A stretch of DNA of 64,000 nucleotides from Streptomyces roseicoloratus (GCF_004117935.1 NZ_SDOY01000144.1:156421-220420); one strand, 5' to 3'; positions 8,359-17,901 are shown, numbered from the stretch's first letter. Notes: generated by a model not told the origin, from the letters alone. Made by a program: numbers and translations.

Positions 8359-9588
8359 TTGTCCGCTCGTCCCGTCGTGCTCGTCGTCGCCCCTGGTGAC
8401 CGCACCTACCGCGGCTACTGCCTGGAGCAGGTCGCGGCCGCGTACGACGTCGTCCTGATCACAGGCACCGAGCCGTCGTGGGAGAAGCCCTTCATCGTCG
8501 ACCACGTCGTTGCCGACCTCGACGACACAACCGCTCTGTTCGCCGCCGGCCGTGCTCTGGCCGAGCGCCACGAGGTCGCGGGCATCGTCACCTGGTCGGA
8601 GTGGCACCTCGTCCCCACGGCCCGGCTCGCCCGCGCTCTCAGCCTCGCCGCGAACTCGGTGGAGGTGATGCAGGCGTGTCGGAACAAGGCCACCGCCCGC
8701 ATGCTGTTCGCCCGCCACGGCGTCCCGTCGGCCGCTTCCATGAAGGCCCGCTCCCTGGTCGAGGCCGGCCTCGCGACGATGACCATTGGGTACCCCGTCG
8801 TCATCAAGCCCGCCGCCTTCGCCGGAAGCATCGGCGTGATCCGCGTCGACCGGGCCGAAGCCCTCCCCGACGCCTTCCAGTTCGCCGCGGCCGGAGCCGA
8901 CCAGAGCCGGGAGGATACGGCGATCCTGGTCGAGGAGTACCTCGACGGCCCGGAGATCTCCGTCGAGTGCGTCACCCACCGCGGCGTGACCACCGCCGTT
9001 GCCGTCACCCGAAAGTCCCTCGGGCCGGCCCCCTATTTCGAGGAGACCGGGCATACCGTCGACGCCCGCGACCCTCTCCTGCCCCAGGTGGGTCCTGTCG
9101 CCGTCGCTGCGATCAAGGCTCTGGGAATCACCGACGGCATCCAGCACGTCGAGATGCGCCTCGTCGACGGCCGTCCCCGCTTGATCGAGGTCAACGCCCG
9201 CATCGGTGGCGACATGATCGGCCACCTCGTGCACCTCGCCACGGGCATCGACCTGCCGAGAATCGCCGCCGACCTCGCCACCGGACGGGCCCCCGACCTC
9301 ACGCCGGCCCACCGCCGGGCCGCCGGCATCCGCATGCTCTACCCGGCTGCCTCCGGTGTGCTCACCGAGCGCCGGATCACCCAGCCGTTCGCAGCCCACG
9401 CTCCGTGGCTGCGAGAGGTGACGTGGATCCGCGCGGTCGGCGACCAGCTCGTCCTGCCGCCCGAGGGCGACCTCTTCACCGGCCGCGTCGGCTTCTATAT
9501 CGTCACCGGCCGAGACACGGCCGAGGTCAACGAGCGTCTGGAACTGGTCGCCGAGGAGATCACCGTCGAGACCCGGGCGGCCCGATGA
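8359..9588 (+). CDS. ATP-grasp ligase
   Basis: This 409-residue ATP-dependent carboxylate-amine ligase activates a carboxylate as acyl-phosphate and couples it to an amine or thiol. Visible features are the pre-ATP-grasp domain (1-100), CRNKATARMLFARHGVPSA at the domain hinge, the ATP-binding strands GYPVVIKPAAFAGSIGV (about 143-159) and ILVEEYLDGPEISVE, and the metal-binding RLIEVNARIGGDMIGHL segment (about 274-290). It resembles biotin-carboxylase-like and L-amino-acid ligases. The start is TTG 8359 with CTGGAG upstream. It overlaps the DUF317 gene by ATGA. The substrate cannot be inferred. Confidence 0.85.
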   Translation: MSARPVVLVVAPGDRTYRGYCLEQVAAAYDVVLITGTEPSWEKPFIVDHVVADLDDTTALFAAGRALAERHEVAGIVTWSEWHLVPTARLARALSLAANSVEVMQACRNKATARMLFARHGVPSAASMKARSLVEAGLATMTIGYPVVIKPAAFAGSIGVIRVDRAEALPDAFQFAAAGADQSREDTAILVEEYLDGPEISVECVTHRGVTTAVAVTRKSLGPAPYFEETGHTVDARDPLLPQVGPVAVAAIKALGITDGIQHVEMRLVDGRPRLIEVNARIGGDMIGHLVHLATGIDLPRIAADLATGRAPDLTPAHRRAAGIRMLYPAASGVLTERRITQPFAAHAPWLREVTWIRAVGDQLVLPPEGDLFTGRVGFYIVTGRDTAEVNERLELVAEEITVETRAAR

Positions 9589-10454
9589 ACCACCGCACCG
9601 AGGACGCAGCGGAGGTCGACGGAGACGTCTTCGTCTCGCCCCGCTACCTGGCCGGAAGCACCGCGACGGGGGACCCCGCTCTTCAACCCCTGTTCGCGCT
9701 GGGCTGGGAGCTCAGCCATGACGACCTCGGCAACGCGTACGTCAATGCGCCCGACCGCAAGGTCCGGCTCGGCTTCCTCCCCGAGGGGGAGGACGACGGA
9801 CTGTGGCGCATCAGCGCGTACCGCGACACATTCGGTCCGCCCGTCTGGGGTGTGTGTTTCAACGACATGGCGCCCACGGAGTTCGTCGCCGCGTTCACCA
9901 CCGCCCTGGCCAAGGCGTACACCGCCGGCCCGCACACGTACCTGGCCCCGCCCCACCCGGAGAACGAGGAACTCGACGCGTTCCAGCCCATGGTGCCGCT
10001 GATCCAGCGCGGCTGGGAGATCCAGCACCCGCGCTGGGGCGTCCTCGAACTCCAGACCCCCGACGGTCTGGCCGGCATCGAGTACACCACCGGCGACCTC
10101 GACGCCGAGAAGGAACTCACCACCTTGGAGGCGCGGTGGTACCTGTGGGGTGGCCCCAAGACGAGCTATGCCCGCTGGTACGCCACAGCGTCCACGCACA
10201 CGCCGATCGCGCTCGTCAGGGCCATCACCGACAGCGTCTCCGACCCGGCGCCCGTACCGCGCTGGAAGGACAGCATGTTGTCCTCGCTGCCCGAGCACGC
10301 CCAGCTCACCGCAGTGTTGCCGCCCAGGTCCCCGGCACCGACCCCGCGCGACCTGCAGCGAGCCGCTGCCGCTCGCCGCGCACCGGCCCTCGCCACACGC
10401 AGCGTCCCCCGGTGGACCACGGCCACACGTCCGCCGACGAGCCGAGTCCGCTGA
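9585..10454 (+). CDS. DUF317 domain protein
   Basis: The 289-residue Streptomyces-specific protein carries two DUF317 repeats (about residues 15-115 and 130-235; compare FVSPRYLAG, ALGWEL, GLWRISAYRDTFGPPVWGVCF and the second-half QRGWEIQHPRWG). The basic tail is variable. DUF317 proteins are common on Streptomyces plasmids and integrative elements; their function is unknown. A second such gene lies at 29860. Confidence 0.8.
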   Translation: MNHRTEDAAEVDGDVFVSPRYLAGSTATGDPALQPLFALGWELSHDDLGNAYVNAPDRKVRLGFLPEGEDDGLWRISAYRDTFGPPVWGVCFNDMAPTEFVAAFTTALAKAYTAGPHTYLAPPHPENEELDAFQPMVPLIQRGWEIQHPRWGVLELQTPDGLAGIEYTTGDLDAEKELTTLEARWYLWGGPKTSYARWYATASTHTPIALVRAITDSVSDPAPVPRWKDSMLSSLPEHAQLTAVLPPRSPAPTPRDLQRAAAARRAPALATRSVPRWTTATRPPTSRVR

Positions 10455-10501
10455 CCCACCCCTTCCCCGATTCGCCCCACCCGTCAAGGAGCACCACCTT
10501 C

Positions 10502-12199
10502 GTGCACGCCCGTTTCGTCCGCGTCGCCGTCCGATCCCTGGCCGTCGCCATCGCCGCAGGCGCGGCCGGCACTCTGGCCTGGTCACCTGCCCAGGCCGCC
10601 CCCGCGCCGAGCCCGCTGGGCCCCGGATACACGATCCCGGACTCGGACGGCAACGTCGGCGCCTCGCACATCGGCGCGTACGGCCCGCCCGGGCCAAAGG
10701 TCTTCGGCAACGCCGAGACCTACTGCGCGGACCCCGAGCGCAAGGGGCCGGCTGACTCCGGCGGGTACAGCGACCCGACGGTGGTCACGTCCTGGACGTC
10801 CTCGGTGACGGGCAAGCCGGTGCCCCGCGAAAACCTGGCATACGCCTCGTACGTGATCGGCCGGTACGGGCAGACCCGCGACCACGCTCAGGCCGCCGCG
10901 GTCGACGCGGCCGTCTACGAGTGGCTCGCGGGAGGCACGTACGGGATCGACGGCACCCGGGGCAAGCAGCGCCTCGCCTACCCGGTGGTCTCGCCGACGG
11001 CACGCACGCTCGCGCTGCGATACATCGACGAGGCCAAACGGTATGCCGGCCCGTACGCCTTGCACATCAGCCCGTCGGTCACCCAGACCCACACCGGCCG
11101 GAAGGTCAGTGTGGAGGTGAAGGTCACCTCCACGCTCACCGGCGCCGCCGTCCCCGGCATCACCGTGCAGCTCGCCGAGTCCGGCTCCGGCACCGCCAAC
11201 GGCCAGGTCGCCACGAACCAACAGGGCGCCGGGGTTTGGGAGTTCACTGCGGGGAAGACCGGGAAGGCCACAGTGCGGGCCACCGCCACCGGCCTGCCCG
11301 GCTCCCAGCTGAAAATCCTCACCCCGCAGAACCCCGCTGCCCAGCGCATGTTGCTGGCCGGCGCCACCACCACGGCCGAGGACACCGCCACCGTGGAGGT
11401 CACCGCAGCGCCCGGCGGCGTGGAGATCCACAAGAAGGACCCCGAAGGCTCCGTCCTCACCGGGGCGGCCTTCCATCTGCTCGACTCCGCCGGCAAGGTC
11501 GTCGCCGAGGGCAAGACCGACGCGAAGGGCATGCTCGTTCTCGACGGCATCGCGCCCGGCGCCTACCGGCTGCGCGAGACGTCCACGGGCGACACGATCC
11601 ACGACCTCGCCCCGGACCAGGACGTCACCATCACCGAGGGCCGCACCGCCCACGCCAACCCGCTCGTGGTCATCGACCCCTTCAAGAAGGCCGACTTGCT
11701 CCTCCGCAAGACGGACAAGGTCACCAGCGAGACGCTGACGGGCGCGGTCATCAACGTCCGTACGGACGAGGTCGGCCCGGATGGAAAGCACCGGCCGGGC
11801 AAGCAGCTCCTCGCCCTGACCACAGGCAAGGACGGCACCGCCACAGCGAAGCTCGATGTCACCCTCAAGGCCGGTACCCGCTACTGGGCCACCGAGATGA
11901 CTGCCCCCAACGGCTACCAACTCGACTCCCAGCCCGTGGCCTTCGTCGCCAAGCCCGGCGAGCGTGTCACTGTCACCCTCGCGGACACCGCCACCCCGCC
12001 GAGCCCGCCGTCGCCCACCACACCCCCGGCACCGCCCACCCAACAGCCCCCGTCCGCCCCGCCGTCCGGCAGCCTCGCTCACACCGGCGCCGAGACCACC
12101 CGCTGGCTCCTGGCAGGAGCGGGCAGCCTGCTCGGTATCGGCGGCGCGCTCTACCTGACCGCCTGCCGCCGACGAGCAATGGCGCGCCCCGTCGACTAG
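10502..12199 (+). CDS. Cell-wall-anchored thioester/SpaA-type surface protein
   Basis: This 565-residue secreted protein has a signal peptide (cleavage after about residue 32, AQA-AP) and a TQXA-type thioester domain. In that domain Cys75 (YCADP) and Gln130 (HAQAAAVDAAVYEWL) are placed to form the internal Cys-Gln thioester that can capture host or surface amines. Two or three SpaA/Cna-B-like beta domains follow (about 295-480, EIHKKDPEGSVLTGAAFHLL and LLLRKTDKVTSETLTGA). A Pro-rich wall spacer leads to the sortase signal LAHTG at 525-529, a membrane helix and RRR. GTG 10502 is preceded by AAGGAG. LAHTG fits class E sortases of high-GC bacteria. It is probably displayed on hyphae. Confidence 0.85.
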   Translation: MHARFVRVAVRSLAVAIAAGAAGTLAWSPAQAAPAPSPLGPGYTIPDSDGNVGASHIGAYGPPGPKVFGNAETYCADPERKGPADSGGYSDPTVVTSWTSSVTGKPVPRENLAYASYVIGRYGQTRDHAQAAAVDAAVYEWLAGGTYGIDGTRGKQRLAYPVVSPTARTLALRYIDEAKRYAGPYALHISPSVTQTHTGRKVSVEVKVTSTLTGAAVPGITVQLAESGSGTANGQVATNQQGAGVWEFTAGKTGKATVRATATGLPGSQLKILTPQNPAAQRMLLAGATTTAEDTATVEVTAAPGGVEIHKKDPEGSVLTGAAFHLLDSAGKVVAEGKTDAKGMLVLDGIAPGAYRLRETSTGDTIHDLAPDQDVTITEGRTAHANPLVVIDPFKKADLLLRKTDKVTSETLTGAVINVRTDEVGPDGKHRPGKQLLALTTGKDGTATAKLDVTLKAGTRYWATEMTAPNGYQLDSQPVAFVAKPGERVTVTLADTATPPSPPSPTTPPAPPTQQPPSAPPSGSLAHTGAETTRWLLAGAGSLLGIGGALYLTACRRRAMARPVD

Positions 12200-12369
12200 C
12201 GATCAGCCCGACTGGCGGGGATGGCGCGGGGGACCGCTCGATCCTGGAACCGTGGATGAGGCAGCAGGCGCTGCTGTACGCCTCAGCCGGTGCCGACGGT
12301 GCGCTGGTGTAGACCTGTCGCGGCTGGTGTAGGTCCGGTGGCCTCCTCGGGAGCGGCCCCGGCTGGGGC

Positions 12370-14307
12370 TTATGCCTCGTAGTTGTGTTCGGCTCGGTGG
12401 GTGTGCTCGGGGCCAGGGTGCGTCACGCCAGGGACCATGGGGTGGCTGTAGTCGAGGGAGATGGTGCTGAAGGTGTCACTGGGGACGGGAGCTGTGTCGT
12501 TGTCGGCGATGATCAGCTGCACGCGATCGCCGTAGGTATCCGCGAGTGCTTTGAAACTGCCGTAGATGCGGTTCCCACGTTCCTGGTCGTCCGGGTTGTT
12601 GCCCAGCGCCTTGCGGGGAGAGTCGATGATCAGTAGTGAGGGGACGAGGACGTCGGGGTGCGTGAGCCCGAATTCAAGCAGTGCGAGGCTGTAGGCGATG
12701 CTCACACATGTCGTGATCCCGCCGCCGGAAGCCTGCAGGCTTTCGAAGGGGCTTCCATCGATCACTGGTAGGTATGTCTTCGGATCGATGACCGCCGTCT
12801 GTACCCAAGGCAAGTGCAGCTCGGCGAGCAGGGTGAAGAATTCCTGGCTCAGGTCGTCGACCAGTTGTCCGCGGGCGGCGAGTGCCAGGGAGCGGGTCTT
12901 GACGTCAGCTTGGACGCGTGTGCGCGTTGCTCTGAGGTTCTTGACCTCTTGGGCGATGGACCGCGCGCGAGCCCAGGCATCGCGCAGCTGAGTTACGGCG
13001 TCGATGCTCGCTCCGAGCGCGGCTACGCGGGCGCTGGAGCTGGCGATCGCGTCGAAACGAGGCGCGACGACGTCACGGGTCTGCGCGTCCAGCTCCCGTC
13101 GGAGGGTGGTGACGAGAAAGTCGGTTTGCTGGGCCCGGTCGCGAGCAGCTGTAAAAACCTGTGCATCAGCATCTAAAACTGCTCGTGCGTCCAGCAGCTG
13201 CCTCTCCAGGGCCTCACGTGCCTCCTGGATGGCTGCGGGGTCTACGGACTCGTCCGGGGGGTCGTGCTGCAGGCAGACGATGCAGTGGTCTTCTTGGACC
13301 GGTCGCCCTTCCAGCCGCTGCATGCAGCGTGGGCAGATGACAAAGTCGAAGGGGGACAGCTTCTCAATCGCGGACGCCGAGCGGTCCAGCCGTAGGAGAT
13401 CGAGTTCGACCTGAGCGACCACTGATTCACGCGCCTCGAGCAGCTCGCGTGCCGCCACGATTTCTTGGCTGGCGTCCCTCGCCGCTGCGACGGCCTGACG
13501 AAGCTCCAGGCGGAGAACGGCATCAGCCGCGCTGCTTTCCTCCAGCTCCGAGCGCAGCGCACCGAGGGCTCCTTCGGCGAGGGTCAGCATCTCGCGCAGC
13601 TGAAAGAGCTCCGCACGGAGCGCGTCATCGCTGCGCGAGTCCGACTCTCGCAGGAAGTTGCTGACATTCTCGTGCTCAGCGGTCTTCGCCTTCATGTCTG
13701 TCAAGAGCTGTGCCGAGCGCTGCTTCAGATCCAGAAGCACGCTGTCCGTCAGGCCGAAAATGACTTCGAAGAGGGCTCGACGCATGCCGTCGAAGTATGA
13801 CTGCTGGTGGCGAACGATTTGGGTGTCGATGTAGATCGCTTCGAGATAGACGTAGGCGAACAGGGCCTGGAAGGTCATGTTGGCCTTGGCCGCTTTGCCT
13901 TCTCGGCGTACGGGAATCGATACACGGGGGAAGCCGAGGGCGCTCAGCAGTCGGTCGGACAAGGTCGTCTGACCCTCTTCGGCGCGGATGATGAGGCTTT
14001 CGCGGAGATCCAATGTGACCGGGTCGAGCACGTCTACTCGGTCGCTGCCGGCCTCGCCGATCATCCTCCTGAGCGCCACGTGCTCGTCGCCGACGAGGAT
14101 CTCCGCGCACACCGAGTGGACGTGGTCACGTACGGCAGGCGTCAGGATGGCGTCGCCGCCGATAGCGTGCTTGAGCAGCATGAGAAGGCTGGACTTGCCG
14201 CTGCCGCTCGGCCCGCTGATCACGGTGGCCGGCTGGTCGAACCGGTACGTCTTTTCGGCGTCGGCGGTGGTGACGGTCAGGGCGAGAAACTTCAGGTGGA
14301 CCGCCAT
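12370..14307 (-). CDS. lmuB: Lamassu/ABC-3C SMC-like ATPase (LmuB-type)
   Basis: This 645-residue Rad50/SMC-type ATPase is the sensor-motor of a three-gene defence system. It has Walker A GPSGSGKS (32-39), a long coiled coil (about 160-500) interrupted by a zinc-hook-like pair of CxxC motifs (C325/C328 and C342/C345), a signature-like SGGGITTC, and Walker B LLIIDSPRK (about 557-565), the IDSP form typical of ABC-3C/Lamassu ATPases. ATG 14307 is preferred because it overlaps the upstream TGA by one base (TGATG). In Lamassu, LmuB with LmuC detects invading DNA and releases the effector. Assignment from architecture and gene order; no alignment was run. Confidence 0.85.
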   Translation of the reverse strand: MAVHLKFLALTVTTADAEKTYRFDQPATVISGPSGSGKSSLLMLLKHAIGGDAILTPAVRDHVHSVCAEILVGDEHVALRRMIGEAGSDRVDVLDPVTLDLRESLIIRAEEGQTTLSDRLLSALGFPRVSIPVRREGKAAKANMTFQALFAYVYLEAIYIDTQIVRHQQSYFDGMRRALFEVIFGLTDSVLLDLKQRSAQLLTDMKAKTAEHENVSNFLRESDSRSDDALRAELFQLREMLTLAEGALGALRSELEESSAADAVLRLELRQAVAAARDASQEIVAARELLEARESVVAQVELDLLRLDRSASAIEKLSPFDFVICPRCMQRLEGRPVQEDHCIVCLQHDPPDESVDPAAIQEAREALERQLLDARAVLDADAQVFTAARDRAQQTDFLVTTLRRELDAQTRDVVAPRFDAIASSSARVAALGASIDAVTQLRDAWARARSIAQEVKNLRATRTRVQADVKTRSLALAARGQLVDDLSQEFFTLLAELHLPWVQTAVIDPKTYLPVIDGSPFESLQASGGGITTCVSIAYSLALLEFGLTHPDVLVPSLLIIDSPRKALGNNPDDQERGNRIYGSFKALADTYGDRVQLIIADNDTAPVPSDTFSTISLDYSHPMVPGVTHPGPEHTHRAEHNYEA

Positions 14308-14879
14308 CAGATTTCCGTTCGCCAGGGCCTGTCCACCGCGTCGGGCAGGCGCTCGTAGATGAGGGTCTTTAGCGCTGACCCAGACTTGTCGAAGTGCTTC
14401 TTCAAGAGTGCTGTCCGATGCGAAACGAGCGCCCACTCAGGTGTCTCGGACAGAGTGGCCGCGGCAATGGCGCCGGAGGCGGTGATGCGGAACTCAGCCC
14501 GGTCGCCCTCGCCGTACGTGATGAGATCACGGGCCGCGAGCGAGCCGAGGACGCTGTAGTAGCGCTGATCCCACGGCCCGTACTTGTAGCGGGTCATGCG
14601 GCTCTCGACCGCCCGTCGCTCCGCGGCCGTGGGCTCCGTGCCGCGGGGCCAGGTGTGGCCGCTCTCCTTGAGTAGGCGCTCCAGCATCGCCGGATAGCGA
14701 AGAAGGAAATCGAGCTTGGCCAGCTTCGTGAGTCCCGCCAAGCCCGTGCGCGCCGTGGTGAAACGGTCGATCAGCAACAGGACCCTTGCCTCGTGATAGT
14801 GGGCTTCACGGCGTTCCTCGCTGCGGGCCTGCCCCTTGATGCGCGCCTCGGAGGCCAGACGCTCGGAGGCGTTGCTCAC
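14307..14879 (-). CDS. lmuC: Lamassu/ABC-3C middle component (LmuC-type)
   Basis: The 190-residue middle component sits between the effector and the ATPase. The conserved LTKLAKLDFLLRYPAMLERLL segment (about residues 45-65 of this start) followed by a winged-helix-like region (YYSVLGSLAARDLITY, FRITASGAIAA) matches ABC-3C middle proteins. GTG 14879 overlaps the upstream stop as GTGA, and its own stop overlaps lmuB by one base, so stoichiometry is probably set by coupled translation. It is expected to bridge the SMC dimer and the nuclease. Confidence 0.75.
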   Translation of the reverse strand: MSNASERLASEARIKGQARSEERREAHYHEARVLLLIDRFTTARTGLAGLTKLAKLDFLLRYPAMLERLLKESGHTWPRGTEPTAAERRAVESRMTRYKYGPWDQRYYSVLGSLAARDLITYGEGDRAEFRITASGAIAAATLSETPEWALVSHRTALLKKHFDKSGSALKTLIYERLPDAVDRPWRTEI

Positions 14880-16240
14880 GACGCCTCCTCCTCGGAGACA
14901 TCGAAGACGTCGGAGAAGTAGTAGTCGCAGTCGTCGCACAGCTGATACGCCAAGCCGCGAAGATGCTTGGAGTTGATCTTGAACGGCAGGGTTGCCAGCA
15001 TCGCTTCCGGCGTCAACCGCTGCCTCAGCAGCCTGTTCATCCTCGCCCCGTACGGGCTGCCCTCCGCCGCTTCGGTCTGCGCATCCGCACGGCAGTCAAA
15101 GGCGGTGTCCAACACCTCCAAGCGCATGTTCGCAAGGTCGGAACTGTCGCCGGGTAACCCCGAGCGGTGCTCCGCCCATGCCACGTACCAGGCCGAGCGC
15201 AGGGTTTCTGCGTGTGCGACCTCATCAGCGGGTACATGCCCGCGTACCAACTTCTTGCGGAGATTCGCTCCCCCGGGAGCGACCATCGGGAGTCGGCCGG
15301 GAGTAAATGTCGGCACCGTGAGCTCGCGGTAGACGAACTCCTCGCGCACGGTGTGGGGGTAAAGCGTCCGGCGCGCGATGCGCTGCTGCATCTGCACGTT
15401 GTGGAGGACCCGGCTCGGCGTCGCGATGTACTCGGCCAACTGGCCGCGCTCGCCCTCGCCGCGGTTGGCCTGCTCGATGCGCTCGACGATTCGCCGGTAG
15501 GTGGCTCCTTCATCTACGTGGTTCAACTCCAGAGCCAGGATCGCTGGCCGAAGAAGCTGCTGGAGGTTGTGGTCAGTGATGAACCGGGAGGAGGGGACGC
15601 TCTTGTAGTCGATGTGCAGCACTGCCAGGAAGCGCTTGATCGTGGCAACGAAGCCATCGGGGATGACGATGTCAGTCATCTTCTTGGTTTCGGTCACCAC
15701 TGGAATGTGCGGGTACGGCTGCTTCCAACGGATCTTCAGGAAGTACTGTGCGACGGTCGTTGCCATAGCATCGACGCCGGTAGTGACCTCCGGTTCCGGG
15801 CCGCACATCTTGGCGAGTACAGCGGCATTTCCCTTGCTCGTGTTCAGGGCGCCGTTCGTCGTGAGGCGCAGTCGGACGTTGTCTGCGGAACCACATGCGC
15901 GCCAGCTGTTGAACAGGTGAGCGAGGCCCCCGTCCTTGCACAGGTCGCCTACATTCCACAGGGTCCGGTGGTACTGGCGGTGCTTCACTGACACCAGCTC
16001 GACGGAACCGTTCTTGAAGGCGATGACGAAGTCCTCGTGCCACTCGCAGACGACGAACTCGATCTCGTCCCGCGTGAGCATGGCCAGACATGCCTGGGCC
16101 GCCACTTCGGCTTGATACCGATACAGCCGAGAGGTGTCGGTTCCCCCGTCCTCCCCAGGCGCTCGCTGAAAGATGGGATGCACGAAGTCATCGGCATCAT
16201 CCCCCGCGTCCACCGCCACGTCGACCACAACCACCCCCAA
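14876..16240 (-). CDS. lmuA: Lamassu effector with Cap4/DUF4297 nuclease domain (LmuA-type)
   Basis: This 454-residue effector is expected to cut dsDNA once released. The N-terminal Cap4-like (DUF4297) nuclease has the RYQAEVAAQACLAML helix (about 41-55), acidic residues in CEWHEDF (65-71) and the strand ELVSVKHRQ (81-89), equivalent to the catalytic E/D...(Q/S)xK core. The C-terminal half (about 270-454) matches the effector C-terminal domain of ABC-3C systems, ending in RGLAYQLCDDCDYYF. The start is uncertain: TTG 16240, or GTG at 16234, 16228, 16219 or 16213. It is the first gene of the operon. Confidence 0.8.
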   Translation of the reverse strand: MGVVVVDVAVDAGDDADDFVHPIFQRAPGEDGGTDTSRLYRYQAEVAAQACLAMLTRDEIEFVVCEWHEDFVIAFKNGSVELVSVKHRQYHRTLWNVGDLCKDGGLAHLFNSWRACGSADNVRLRLTTNGALNTSKGNAAVLAKMCGPEPEVTTGVDAMATTVAQYFLKIRWKQPYPHIPVVTETKKMTDIVIPDGFVATIKRFLAVLHIDYKSVPSSRFITDHNLQQLLRPAILALELNHVDEGATYRRIVERIEQANRGEGERGQLAEYIATPSRVLHNVQMQQRIARRTLYPHTVREEFVYRELTVPTFTPGRLPMVAPGGANLRKKLVRGHVPADEVAHAETLRSAWYVAWAEHRSGLPGDSSDLANMRLEVLDTAFDCRADAQTEAAEGSPYGARMNRLLRQRLTPEAMLATLPFKINSKHLRGLAYQLCDDCDYYFSDVFDVSEEEAS

Positions 16241-16575
16241 GCTGTGTAACGCACACCGCGAGCCCCAGGGAGGGCCAGCGAGCCGAAGATCCTTAGGCGT
16301 ATCACAGTCCGCACGCGTGACGTAACTGAGCGATCGCGCATTTCTAGAAACGGCCAGATATCTGCGCCATCAGCGGTGGCGCTACCGGCTCAGGAACGGG
16401 CTGTGTCGTGCACGGCTCACGGCCGGTCGGGCCAGAAGATCGACAAGGGGAGCCGCACGGCGGGAAGCTGTACCGTTTGGAGGGGCCCGAGAGCGGCTGT
16501 TGTGGCGCGAAGGGCCTCGTCGTAGGAGCCAGAGCCCAGGACTTCAGCGGAACAGGCAGGACAGTCTCCAGGGAG
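16241..16575. other. Intergenic region upstream of the Lamassu operon
   Basis: No gene is supported here. It should hold the leftward promoter of the defence operon. A perfect 10-base palindrome TTTCTAGAAA lies at 16341-16350, about 100 bases before lmuA. The rest has no readable structure and lies downstream of the decayed HEPN-like gene. Confidence 0.4.
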
Positions 16576-17814
16576 TCAGACGTGGCCAGCGCTGCGAGCC
16601 CCGGAACCTCGGACGTGCGCGAAGGCGTCATCGGGGAAGTCGGCCCGCACGGCATGCCATACCCCGACGCGTTCGCCTTCGAGCAGCCCGGCTGCTACCG
16701 CCGGCCGCATCGGTGGCAGCAGGCGTTCGTGTTCCTGGATGAGGAACACTCGGTCGGTGAAATCGACGCTGTCCCCCTCTGGGCGCTCGTGTTCCAGCCA
16801 CGCCCGGGCCTCCTCGCGGGTGCCGGGCCCCACAAGTACTCCGTCGGGAATCGCGTGGTCTCGTAGCGGGTGTCGAACTCCGCCCAGTGATCGTCATTCC
16901 AGCGGCTGTTCGGGATGAAGGGGATGGCCCGCACCACGACGTGCTGGTAGTCGTCGCTTTCTTGTTCCTCCGTTGGGTCCGGAACGGAAAGTGCTCCGGC
17001 GGGTTCCATGCGCGCCCGCCCGGAACCATTCCAGCTCAGCACAGCCATCCCCCGGTGCAGAGATGCCGGGTACAGGCGCCCGCCGGGAGTGGCCCGCCCC
17101 CACAGCTGGTTGATCAGTTCCGCCAGGTCCCGCACTGTCCGGGCTGCCCCAACGGAGCTGTCGACATGATGGCCAGAGGGATGGGCAACGTGGTTGCGCA
17201 GCTTGGCCAGCGCGTCTTCGATCGTGCGACTGCGCCGCCCGCGGAGTAGACCTGCCATGCGCGCCCACTGGCGAAGGCCGTGCAGCACGCCGTTGAACTC
17301 GACGGTGTTCGTGGCGACGACCAGCTTCGCGCGTCGCCGCGCCATCCTGTCCGCGAGCTTCTTGACGTCGTCGTACGACGCGACGGGGAAGGAGGCGTCC
17401 GGGCCTTGGGAGAAGCGGAAGGTGATGGTGCCAGCGCACCATTCCATGAAACGGTCGCGCAAACGCCTGCTCGTAGATGAGGAGCGCCTGGTTGCCGACC
17501 ATGGTCTACACGTCGTAGCAGAGTACGCCGTAGGCGAAGGCGGCACGCAGCCGCTCGAAGGGGGCGCGTGTTCCTGCTGCGACACCCTCCGCCAGGTCGC
17601 AGTCGGCGATCTGCCGCTGTTGGAACTCAGCGGCGTCCTCGGGTTTCAGGCGGCTGCCGAGGCCGTAGGGGTTGAACGTTAGTGACAGAGGCTCGTCCAC
17701 CGGCATCGCTCTGACCACCGGTTCCGCTCCGCCCTCGGTTGTCCACAGAGCTTCGTCCCGCTGTGATGTCCATTTCGCGCGCTCGGTCTCGCAGGAGAAG
17801 GCCATGGCCGCCAC
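16576..17814 (-). pseudogene. Degraded HEPN-motif protein gene (one nonsense, two frameshifts)
   Basis: One protein is spread over two frames. The N-terminal part (17814 to 17509, ending GVLCYDV) is cut by an in-frame TAG at 17506-17508. The same frame continues for about 15 codons (TMVGNQALLIYEQAFAR). The reading then moves to a second frame near 17455 (RFMEWCAGTITFRFSQG...) and returns to the first near 16840 (DGVLVGPGTREEARAWLEHERPEG), ending at 16576. Peptide continuity across the breaks is clear. The middle part contains RNHVAH at 17198-17181, matching the RX4-6H motif of HEPN RNases. If intact it would be a protein of about 410 residues. It may be a decayed toxin or defence gene next to Lamassu. 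Confidence 0.65.
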
Positions 17815-17901
17815 CCGCGTGGAGTGGGACGGCGACCACGGCCTTCTCGGTGTGTCTGGCCAGCAGCGCTTGCTGTGTACGACGCAGGCAGCCAGTGCGC
17901 T

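Noticed and set aside
16408..16866. A 152-residue + strand frame opposite the decayed HEPN-like gene.
   Set aside because: It runs antisense to clear protein similarity between the frames of the pseudogene, and its composition is that of a complementary-strand shadow.
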